Below are positions 55,156-64,000 of a DNA stretch of 64,000 nt, piece after piece. The notes beneath the pieces were generated by a model. It was not told the origin of the DNA and ran no database searches. It was given only the letters and a program-made list of their open reading frames with translations. A program made the translations under genes and the position numbers. The stretch's first letter is position 1, and each line of letters opens with the position of its first letter. Origin of the DNA: Capsicum annuum (lineage: Eukaryota; Streptophyta; Magnoliopsida; Solanales; Solanaceae); NCBI RefSeq assembly GCF_002878395.1, contig NC_061111.1, forward strand, positions 28,252,374 to 28,316,373, given 5' to 3'.

Positions 55156-58100
55156 TATTATACCCCATATTTTTCTAGCCTAATTTATCTCTCAGTACAC
55201 AATAATTTCTATATATACTTTCAAAAATACTCATAATTTCTAGCTTAAGACCCATCATTATGTAGAAAATTTAGTCAGCTTTCCAACGATATAAATTTGG
55301 CCCAAATCCGATATTCGGGTGAGAAGTTATGGCACTTTTAGTGAAAAAGTATGTCAAATTGAGCAGCAGAACGCCGCAGTGAGGGTCAAAATGGCATTTG
55401 TTAGTTTGTAATGAGACACCGCAATTCCAGCACGTCGTGGTGAAGTTCTAGTTCCCAATTGGCTTTTTCCAGTGTGTCAATGTGATAATGACGTGTCGCG
55501 CCATTCACCAAAGTGCATTTTCCCACTCGTCCTTGGATTTCACTAGCTGACAAAATCTAGTGGCTCACCGCAATTCCACCACGTCGCAGTGAAAGCAAAA
55601 ATCGGTATTTTCAATGATGGAAATTCAATCATTTTCAGGGGTAATTTGATATTTTTCTATGGCCCTAATCAGTATAAACACATTAATTAACCCCTAATAA
55701 CCTAATTAGATCATCATTTACTCAATTTCCCTCAAATCAAGATCATTCTCTCTTCTAACTAGCAAGTCCCTAGCCTTCAAGAATCAAGAACAATCTCAAG
55801 AAATCCATCAAGAATTAAACTTTCTAGGTATGTTAGGTGTTCATCCATGGGCCCTTACCACCAATGGAGTCCAAGAACCCTTTTTTAAGAATACAAGTTT
55901 TCGAATTTATGATTTTCATGCTTAAATTAGATTGTATATATGTTTATGATGTTGTTTGGTTTTCAATCCATTATTAATTACAAGTTTCATGAAATTAAGA
56001 TAGCATGTGTGGTGAATTATGTGATTTTCATGATTAAATCCTTGAATTTACTAGTTGTATGTTGTAGCCATGATATTTATATATGTTTATTATTATGTGA
56101 AATAATCATACTCCCCAAGTGTTTGTTAGAATGCCTATGTGAATAGTCCAACCATGACACGCTAGCGTGTGTTCCATTCATGTACAAGTTCAGGCCTTGC
56201 AAGTGTTTGACAAAATGTCTCAATGAATTAATCATGACTAAGTCACTAACTAGTATGCTTTCAAGATTATGCCATGTTTTACTATTGATGCTATTGATTC
56301 CTGGAGGTATTTATTACCCAAAATCTAGCTATTTACCTAGAATTACAGTAGCTACTGAATAGTCTCAGTAATATCACCAACAGTAGTACTCAGTCAGTTA
56401 CAGAACTTAGTGAAACTCAGTTCAGTTCAGTTTAGTTTAATAATCAACGTCATTTAGTTGGGAGTAGGGTTGAGCATCGATCGAACCCAAGGATGGGGGC
56501 TCACTTGTCAGTAAAGGGTGAAATCCTTAGTAGCAGTCCTTGCGTTCTAAAACTACGTAGCCAGCATAGATTAAGATATCAACCTCCCGGTGTTTACTTT
56601 CCAGTTAAGGGTAATACCGCTCTCATCAGGGAACCTACCAGTATAGGGTGATCCTTAGTTCTTTGGGATGACATCTCAGTGGATCCATACAACCAGTGTC
56701 TACACCCGTGGCACGGTACTGACACCCTTCCAACTGGGGTTACAGGTTGGACCCCAATCAGTTCAGAGAGGGGTATGTCAGTTAGATGATTACCTCCCAT
56801 AGTTTCAGTTTCAGTCTCAGTGTAGAACTCAGTTCAGTTCTATAAAATCAGGACTATCAGAAATAGTCACCCAGTTATCAGTAATTCAGTTATTAGTAAT
56901 CTCAGATATCAGTTACGCAGTTATTAGATCTCAGTACTCAGTTTCAATATAAATCTCAGACACAGTATATATGTATATGCACAGTATTGCATAATTAGTG
57001 TTTACAGTAGCTTCAGTTACCCATGTACTCTCCTTCAGTTATATTCATATCATTCAATTAGTTATTTTTCATGCATATGAACCCACGCATTCCAGCCTTA
57101 CCTCATCTATCATACCAGTATATTCTACATACTGATCGCATACTCTTTTCTTGTGCTATGATGTCTCATATCATAAGTTCGGACGCTCAGGTTCCTAATC
57201 GTGCTTATCCAAATTCAGTCAACAGTAGTAGATTCAGTAGTAAATCCTCATATATCGAGGATATTCCTTTACTTTAGTATTACAGTAGATTCAATATTTT
57301 ATTAGTCAAAATTAGTTGGGGGCTTGTCCCATCAACTCCATATTCAGACAGTTTAGTTAGAGGCTTTTCAGAGTAGACTAGTTATAATAGTATTCAATTT
57401 TTAGATATTATTATCAATTTCTATGTTTATCAGGAGTCATATTATGAACCTTATGGCATTTCAGCCTAACTTCTGCGTTATTTTAATATTACTACTCAGT
57501 GCTCATAGCAGGTACCAGTCATGGGTTAGCTTGCTGATACAAGTGTGACTATGAAGATCAACGTGTGTACAAGTGCAGCAAAGTATCATCCTAGGAATTT
57601 CAATGTTGAGACGTGAGCAGGATCAAAGACACACCAAAGTCGCTCTATTTGCTCATTTATTACACTAGAGGGAGGGCCCCTTTTCATTAAGGGTCTTTTG
57701 GTCATTTCATTTTTTATGTAATAAGGAGACTATATATAGTTTACGATTAGGGATTTTCATGACTTAGTTGATTATTGTTGTAAGTCTTGACATTTGAAAC
57801 ACCAAAGTCCTCTCTCTACTTGAGGCAAATCGAAACTTGTAACTAGGATAGCAATTCAAGGGTGGAATCTCTTGTAATTGCTTGTTTTTTAGAAACCTTG
57901 GCGCTTGAGTGGTGGAATCCTCTCTTGTGTCATCGTAAGAGTTAGGTGATCGTGTGTGGAGGTGTTAGGGGTATTAGAGTTGTATGTACTCTTTGGTTAC
58001 TAGGATTTACTCCACCTTTGTCTAACTATCTATCCCTTTACATTTGTTTTCATATTGTAGTAGTTGTGTCTTGTCTTCTTGTAATAGTTGGTTGGTGTTA

Positions 58101-58382
58101 TTTTAAGCTTATTGTAATCACATTAATGTAGTGTTTTTGCTGTTTTGGTGTGGTTATACACGTTATTATCTCTCCATTGTTTAAGTATTCTCGGATTTTC
58201 TTTTCATTCTTGTGTTGTTATTCTTGACCGAGACTTGGTTCCTTAGGCTCTCGGTTTGTGGTGTGTTTTGTGACGTTATTGGGGGCTGTTTTGTGTCTTC
58301 CTAGGGTTGTAAGGTATAACTTGTGGTCCTTCAGGGTCGTAAGCACCATGTGACATTCAAAGTATAGACTCGGGGCGTTACA
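55156..58382 (+). mobile_element. Tekay-2 3' LTR, interrupted by a 785-bp insertion
   Basis: It starts TATTATACCCC (TG decayed to TA) and ends CGGGGCGTTACA. It matches the 5' LTR parts 37234-38778 and 49008-50032, but has no Athila-B, showing the empty site at about 56620-56635. Interrupted at 57533 and resumed at 58319. U3 modules lie at 55368-55605. Confidence 0.9.
57534..58318 (+). mobile_element. 785-bp LTR-like insertion in the Tekay-2 3' LTR
   Basis: The Tekay text GTTAGCTTG/TGGTCC is split here, with flanks GCTTG (57529-57533) and ACTTG (58319-58323) that fit a 5-bp duplication with one change. The insert has a TATA-like CTATATATAG (57730-57739), a CTCTCTCTAC leader and T-rich sequence, but no coding frame and no clear TG..CA ends. 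A solo LTR or a small non-autonomous LTR element is likely; the family is unknown to me. Confidence 0.55.
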
Positions 58383-58387
58383 AGTAT

Positions 58388-60085
58388 GTAGGATCCATTG
58401 TTCAAAACTCATCTCTTAGACATTTCATCAAACACATGAGGGTCATAAATTAAAGCATAGGAATAGTTTAAAACATATAATAATCACATAGCTACAATAC
58501 AACAACAACAACAAACCTAGTATATTCCCACAAAGTGGGGTCTGGGGAAGGTAAGATGTACGCAGTCGATGCCACTACCCCCAAAGAAGTAGAGAGGTTG
58601 TTTTCGATAGACCCCCGGATCAAGACAGTTGACCGTAGACCAATTAAAAAACAACATGAAGTAAATTAACCGGCTGAGGGCACATGATAAAATAATAGAG
58701 CAATAACATCCACAAAAATGAAGTACATTAACAAACCAAGGGTTCCCCTCCCCCAAACCTAGACCTATCACCCAAGCTACGCCAACCTCTCCTATATGCC
58801 GACTACGGCTCGACCACCTTACTTAGCCCTCTACATCAATACTCTTTCTCCAAACTTTCCTATCGTGGGTCATGTCTTTAGTAAGATGCAACTGCTCCAT
58901 GTCACTTCTAATCACACCTCTCCAGTATTTTCTCGGTCTACCCCTACCCCTTTTGAAACCCTCTAAGGCCAACCTCTTGTACCTACGAATTGGGGTATCC
59001 ATTTCCCTCCTTATTACATGACCAAACCATCTCAACCTCACTTCTCTCATCTTATCCTCCACCAGAGCCACACCCACCTTTTCCCGAATAGTGTCATTCC
59101 TTTCCCTGTCAGCCCTCGTATAACCACACATCCAACGTAACATTCTCATTTCTTCCACCTTTAACTTTTGGACGTGAGAAATCTTAACAGGCCAACACTC
59201 CGCTCTATACAACATGGCAAGACGGAACACATCTTTATAGCTACAATAATAATCCTTAAATTAGGGATTTAACATAAAAAAATTATTATTCTAACTTGTG
59301 GGGTTTGACTGCAACAACAATTACCTGTAAACACCATGTAAAAATCAAAATTTGTAAGGATTATGGAGATAGTTTATTGTAAACATGTAATTTCAGGATT
59401 TAAATCTTGAAAATGGATTCTTGGACTCCATGGGTGAAAAGGACCTATGAATGAACATCACACATACCTTAATTGATGAATTTGTTAAAGTTCTTGATGA
59501 TTTTCTTAAAGACTAAGCTTGAATCCCTTGATCCTTTTGAAGAGGATAGGGTTTGTTTCATGAGAGAGGGGGCTTTTTTTTGAGATGATTTTGTGAATAA
59601 GATAGCAAATTATGTTTTTGGGACCCTAAATCTCATGTTATGGACCAAATAAATATAGAGATAAGAGCCAATTACCCTTGGAAAAATGGAATCAAAAGAT
59701 GAAAAATAAGGGAGAATGCGTCGCGGGCTCTGGAGTGCCAGAATGGAGAGTGTGCCACGTGCTATATCGCGGGCTCCCTTAGGGGTGAAATGGAGTGTGC
59801 ACCATGGGCTAATCGCGGGCTGCTCCTGTTTTAGAAGTCCAAACACATCCTTACACTGGTTCAAAAATTCTGAAGCTCTCTCGAGATATACTATTACCTA
59901 CCCTAATCATGAATCAACTTTAAAATTAATGTTCCGATGTTGGGAAGGTCTAAAATAAAATCATCAAAGTTTAAAGACTTTTAGAAATGACTAAGTCCTA
60001 ACACTTAATGAAATTTCCTAACTCTTGGGCCCCTTTTACATACAATGATAAGCTGAATTGAGCTAGGACCTTACGGGGTCTTACA
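58388..60085 (-). mobile_element. Tekay-like LTR fragment, minus strand, with LINE insertion
   Basis: On the minus strand an LTR starts at 60085 with TGTAAGACCCCGTAAGG. CG-rich modules follow (59830-59715, with TCGCGGGC-type words repeated), then a leader and AATTAAG/GTATGTG at 59468/59467. Downstream it has the same GTTCATTCATAGGTCC..CCATGGAGTCCAAGAATCC block as the other Tekay LTRs. The LTR end is missing; the fragment meets Tekay-2 at 58388. The flank at 60086 (TCATG) has no partner. Confidence 0.65.
58500..59236 (-). mobile_element. 5'-truncated LINE (RTE-like), TSD of 12 bp
   Basis: The minus strand encodes [70 protein letters not shown] and ends [12 protein letters not shown] before a stop at 58823. 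This is the C-terminal end of the plant non-LTR RT common in Solanaceae. The 3' end is a GTTGTTGTT tail (CAACAACAACAAC on the plus strand, about 58500-58514). Identical ATAGCTACAATA duplications lie at 58488-58499 and 59237-59248. The remaining 135 codons are open, so it is among the younger insertions here. Confidence 0.92.
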
Positions 60086-60651
60086 TCATGCATCTTTCAA
60101 AAATACAAATCAAAACAACAGGACATTTTTTTCAAACATCATTAAAGATTCCAATGATATCCATAAATCATACACGGGGCAAATTTGGAGAACCACCTCA
60201 AAATTTTTCCTATTTTCTCATTTCGAACTACATTGACCTAATTCTCGTGACACTCGAGATATGTAGGAAGCTCTATGCAGAGTTTGGTTATCACAGCCAC
60301 ATAGTCGTTTGTTCACCCTAACAAGTACACAATCTTGCATCTTACAGCTCAATACTGGGCAATTTCGAAAAGAGCATTGGGAATATGTGAATACTTTTGT
60401 TCCTAAACAGTCCTCCTCTCAATAATCATTCCACATAATTATCCACCCTTAATAACGGGACAAAAGGCAATTGGCCTATTATTTTGAACTACACCCGACC
60501 TGATCCTCATGTAACTTGAGGTATGTAGGAAACTCTAAATCAGAGTTCGGTCGAATTTTCATCAAAAATCATCTTTATCTAGAAAAATTGGCTACACATC
60601 AATTTTTTCATTTGAAGACTTCTACATTGTCTTCAAAATAAATGGGGCAAC
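60086..60651 (+). other. Outer element internal tail and polypurine tract
   Basis: Two related segments, CATTTCGAACTACATTGACC..GATATGTAGGAAGCTC (about 60220-60275) and TTTTGAACTACACCCGACC..GGTATGTAGGAAACTC (about 60480-60535), lie about 260 bp apart. Such repeats stand upstream of the polypurine tract in Tat/Ogre-like elements as I remember them. The tract AAATAAATGGGGCAA ends at 60650, next to the 3' LTR. Noncoding. Confidence 0.6.
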
Positions 60652-63563
60652 TATCGGCACCCAATTTTTTTTCTTCATGCTTAAAACTAACGTCTTTAAA
60701 CTTCCTGATTGTTAAAGGGCATGAAACACAATTTTCACATATTTTTCACAATTCTTAACAAACTACTAATAATCATCCTTACTTTAGAATTTTATCAATA
60801 TATTGTCGTATTTTTACTTTTCATAATTTATTAATATTTTTTTCTATATTAGGATTTATCGATTCATTATCATTTTAACATTTTTACAATCATTTGTACA
60901 CGTACACGACATGACATTATATTTCTTCTTACAATATTTTAAAGTTAATTATATTTTCAATTTTCTTTACATTTCTTAATTACATATCAATTTCTGCATT
61001 TTATATATGTTGCCAACCCACAAAATGCTGAGTTGGATCAGTTATTTTAATACAAAGTACAATAGTCTGGTGTCTTGTCACATCTGACGAGGATCACACA
61101 ATAATGTGTTGTCACATTCAACAATGACGACACAATAATGTCTTGTCACAACTGACAATGACAACTCAATGACACTACCCTTTGGATAATAACTTTAAAT
61201 GTTGGTTAAAAGAATGAAAATCCTTTGATCAATAACCCAGGGTCCAAAAAGTGCTCTCAAAGAAAAAGTAGGACACCCTTTTATCCTTTGGATAAATAAA
61301 GGGTAGCCAATTTGATTAAAAATAAGGGTAGAGATTCAACATTTGGAAGAAAAAGATATACACATTTTTTATTCTTCTTCTCTCTCACAAAAAAATACAA
61401 ACACATATTTTTTTGTCCCATTTTCTCTGTAAAAAAAATAATACACAAATACATATACATATTTTTTTCACTTCACATACCCACATTTATTTTCACTACA
61501 AATACACACATTTTCATTCTCCACATATTTTTCTTCCTAAATACACAAAAATATAAAAAATACATATCCACACAAATTTTAAAACCACCCCACAGATTCT
61601 GTTTCCTTCTCTCTCTCACAAACATGCAAAGCACGCTTTAATAAATACATACTCATACGTACACACAACCCAAAATTAGAATCCTCTTTTTTTAGTAGAT
61701 GCACCATCATCACCGACGAACTCCACCACCACACCTCCCTCTCTTCTCTCTCTTTCTTTCCCACTTTCCGTACGCCTCTCTTCATCACTGTTGCCGCTGA
61801 ATTTGACCACTGATAGTCGACGAACTCCACCACCGCGACTGCTCCCTTTACCTTTTTCCCTTTCCATCGTTTCTTTATAGGATATGATGACCAATAAAGT
61901 TTCCGACACCAACATCGCCGTCGCTATCCTTTTTTCCCTTTTTCGCCACTGTTTGCCAAAAAAGGGCCAGATCAGGTCATTTTTTTATTTTTCGGCGTTG
62001 CTCTGGCAAAACCCATTAAAGCAACGCCGGCATTCATCACTTCTTATCTTAATGTATTTTATAAATATATTTTCTGATATTATTTAGTCGAGGTTGTACA
62101 GTTCCAGCAAATTTCATGGATTCCGGCATTTGTGTATGTATTTGGGCATATGCTTTCAATTTTTGAGCTACTTTTGTTTGTTTCTATATAGCTGACATAT
62201 TTTGTTGGACTGCTCCACTGATTTAGGGTCGATTTTTTGACTGAGAAAATTTAACTTGGTGCTTGTTTTTCTTAGCTATTGATTGTCTATTTTGGACTAT
62301 TTAAGTGTTTGTTTCATCATTTATTACACTAATAATGAATTGTACTATGTTGACCAATGAAAATATATTTCCGTCAGATTTTTTAGGTCGACACCATTAC
62401 AAAAGACGGACTTTATTTTATCAAATTTATTTATTCACATCAAGTATCAATATATGACCGATGAAGAAATTCTCCGTCGATTTTTGAGATCTTTCCAAAT
62501 AAAAGATGGACATTACGTATACGAATATGTAACAAAAATAAATAAATTCGGATGATGATGAAATTTTTTACAAACTCATGACAACACAAAGGGTTTTATG
62601 ATTCGTATTTTGGTAAGATAATTTAGGATGAACGATAAATCGAGCAATTATTTTTTAGCCATGACGCGTCTAAAACTTAATCCAAGCCATTTTATAACAA
62701 AATCCTATATATATATGTATGTGTACACATAATTTTATTTATTTAATATTATTTATCTGTTTTAATACTTCCATCAAATATTTGTACATATTCTCGGTAA
62801 CACATTCCAAGGTGCTACTCGAAAAGGGAGTCTCGAGCTTTATGCTTCTCTTTTATTTCTCATCTATATGATTGTACATAAGATTAAAATATAGTGAAAA
62901 CTTTACTTTTGGGGTGTCGGACGGGGATATTCTTTATTTATATATCCATTAATACATATTTAGGCAAAATTTAGGCCATTAATATTTACACAAATATAAA
63001 TTAATCAATTAATTTTCATACACTTACATCATAAATATTGTGTAATCTTTTCTTTTCAAGTAAAATTTTAATTTTATCTCCATAATTTCGGTCAAGTATG
63101 TAGTATTATTTGCGAAATACTTTTTCTTTTAATAGTACATAAAAGATACTTTTCTTTTCATACGTCACAAAATACTTTCCCTTTTCATATGAAATATGTA
63201 CATTATACATACTTTTTACATATTTTTTCTAACAATAAATTTTTGTATATACTTAATACACATACACCTTTACATTATTTTAAATAGTTATACCTCCTCC
63301 CTCTTTTATAAATTTAGTCTATTCGGGTACCACATTTGTGAATTTTGAAGGATACTTAACCCCTTCCCTTCAGAATAATTTAACTATTTACCTGAAATTT
63401 AAATTGATTTTTTGCATACTAAAACATAAATCATACATGTCAATAAATAAATAGATTTTCTTATTTTTCTTAAAAATTAGGTGGCGACTCTGTAAAAAAT
63501 TTTAGTTTTTTAGAGTCCATACGTCATGTTTTATTTAAACTTTGTGAAAAATCGGGCATGACA
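60652..63563 (+). mobile_element. Outer element 3' LTR (2,912 bp)
   Basis: It matches 34922-37233 over its first 2.45 kb, including the U3 tandem array (61073-61165), the TATA region near 61315 and the CT/CA-rich leader. The last 460 bp (63104-63563) have no partner left in the 5' LTR. Near the end stands GTGGCGACTCTG, then CGGGCATGACA and the TSD ACCAC. Small frames (61312-61641, 61884-62087) lie in low-complexity leader sequence. Confidence 0.85.
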
Positions 63564-63568
63564 ACCAC

Positions 63569-64000
63569 GATCCAAATTTAAGACCTAATCCCAATAAAAG
63601 ACCCAACCTTGAAGATGAGGTCAGGAGTTTGGTCCTAGGTCAGGATCAGGTCTCTGGTTGGGAGTTAGGTCTTAAGTCTAAATCAAGGTCGTGAGCTATA
63701 ATGACCCTCATAGTGATAATTAAAATTTTCTATATTTTGATCATTTTACCCTTCTTATAGTTTCTTTATTTAACTTATGAGTGGAGAGAATGTTTTGAAC
63801 GATTTGTGATGCGTTCGAGAGTGATTTATACGAGTTTATGATTTTGGAATAACTATAAAATCATTGTCTTTACTTTGGTAAACATTTTATAATCCAAGCT
63901 TTAGATGTTGATTTGGATAGTTTCATTAGATTTAAAATATCGATTTTAAATTAGTAGCATAGTTAGTTCAGGCCTCGACCCTTTATTTTGCATTATGACC
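63569..64000. repeat. Continuation of the degenerate minisatellite, then AT-rich spacer
   Basis: 63569-63700 carries further GACC/GGTC-rich units (for example GGTCCTAGGTCAGGATCAGG), with the orientation of the units switching near 63620. 63700-64000 is AT-rich with nothing I can name. Confidence 0.5.

Larger units (their letters stand above)
37234..58382 (+). mobile_element. Tekay-2: Ty3/gypsy chromovirus with nested Athila-B; TSD AGTAT
   Basis: The LTR start TGTAATACCCC (37234) and the LTR end CGGGGCGTTACA (58382) are flanked by perfect AGTAT duplications (37229-37233 and 58383-58387). The 5' LTR is split by Athila-B (38779-49002) and resumes to 50032. Primer site, gag, PR, RT, RH, IN and chromodomain follow to 54879, then a polypurine tract and the 3' LTR (55156-58382), which has its own 785-bp insertion. 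Pol has lost catalytic residues in both RT and integrase. Confidence 0.92.
34922..63563 (+). mobile_element. Outer gypsy element, probably Tat/Ogre-like, with nested insertions; TSD ACCAC
   Basis: The 5' LTR starts TGTTAGCACTCAAT (34922). The 3' LTR starts TATCGGCACCCAAT (60652, TG mutated to TA) and ends CGGGCATGACA (63563). Perfect ACCAC duplications stand at 34917-34921 and 63564-63568. The LTRs agree along 2.3 kb, from 34922 to 37233 and 60652 to 63103. The internal region is almost gone: 60086-60651 keeps the tail upstream of the polypurine tract. The end of the 5' LTR, primer site, gag and pol are missing. Lineage is inferred from the GGCACCCAATTT start, the GTGGCGACTCTG text near the LTR end and the tail repeats. 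Confidence 0.8.

Noticed and set aside
63481..63500. GTGGCGACTCTG read as a tRNA-Arg primer site after the outer LTR
   Set aside because: The TSD ACCAC and the CATGACA terminus place the LTR end at 63563, so this text lies within the LTR.
1..64000. Host protein-coding genes, tRNA or rRNA genes
   Set aside because: All recognisable proteins are retroelement domains; no tRNA cloverleaf or rRNA segment was noticed on reading, although a covariance search would be decisive.

Overview
This window looks like repeat-filled plant nuclear DNA. It holds no host gene that I can support. Every recognisable coding stretch belongs to a retroelement, and nearly all are broken. The mix of elements, their LTR styles and the protein in the env position of one Athila element suggest a Solanaceae-like eudicot such as pepper, potato or tomato. 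That placement is an inference from remembered families, not a database result.

Layout from left to right. (1) 1-1945 holds minus-strand LTR fragments and a rearranged piece of a Tekay/Del-like Ty3/gypsy chromovirus. (2) 1946-3076 is a minus-strand Ty1/copia RT-RNase H remnant. (3) 3077-11345 is a plus-strand Tekay-like chromovirus (Tekay-1) with a truncated 5' LTR, a nonsense-riddled gag-PR-RT-RH-IN-chromodomain region and a full 2.8 kb 3' LTR. (4) 11550-13043 is a solo LTR with a perfect TTCTT duplication. (5) 13901-34260 is a minus-strand gypsy element (element M), recognisable by its LTRs and gag pieces. Its gag is split by a minus-strand Athila (Athila-A, 16873-30192) with both LTRs, a tRNA-Asp-type primer site, gag, PR, RT, RH, IN and an extra 3' ORF. 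(6) 34922-63563 is a decayed gypsy element, probably Tat/Ogre-like, with duplication ACCAC. It contains a Tekay element (Tekay-2, 37234-58382, duplication AGTAT). Tekay-2's 5' LTR in turn contains a second Athila (Athila-B, 38779-49002, near-duplication TCAGG/TCAGC). A 785-bp LTR-like insertion sits in Tekay-2's 3' LTR. A minus LTR fragment carrying a LINE with a 12-bp duplication lies between Tekay-2 and the outer element's tail.

The most interesting signals are regulatory. Unrelated lineages (Tekay and Athila) carry the same short dyad modules in U3, just upstream of the TATA box. Athila-A carries a second, internal copy of such a U3-like module block with its own TATA box upstream of its 3' ORF, and PPT-like tracts flank that ORF. 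Tekay LTRs carry a consensus splice donor after a short, mostly ATG-free leader, and the internal regions carry a pyrimidine-rich acceptor a few bases before the gag ATG. This predicts a leader intron of about 2 kb, with a conserved hairpin block just inside the intron where retroviruses keep packaging signals. Stop codons in the pol genes fall mostly where CAG (Gln) or TGG (Trp) is expected, as predicted for decay by deamination of methylated C.
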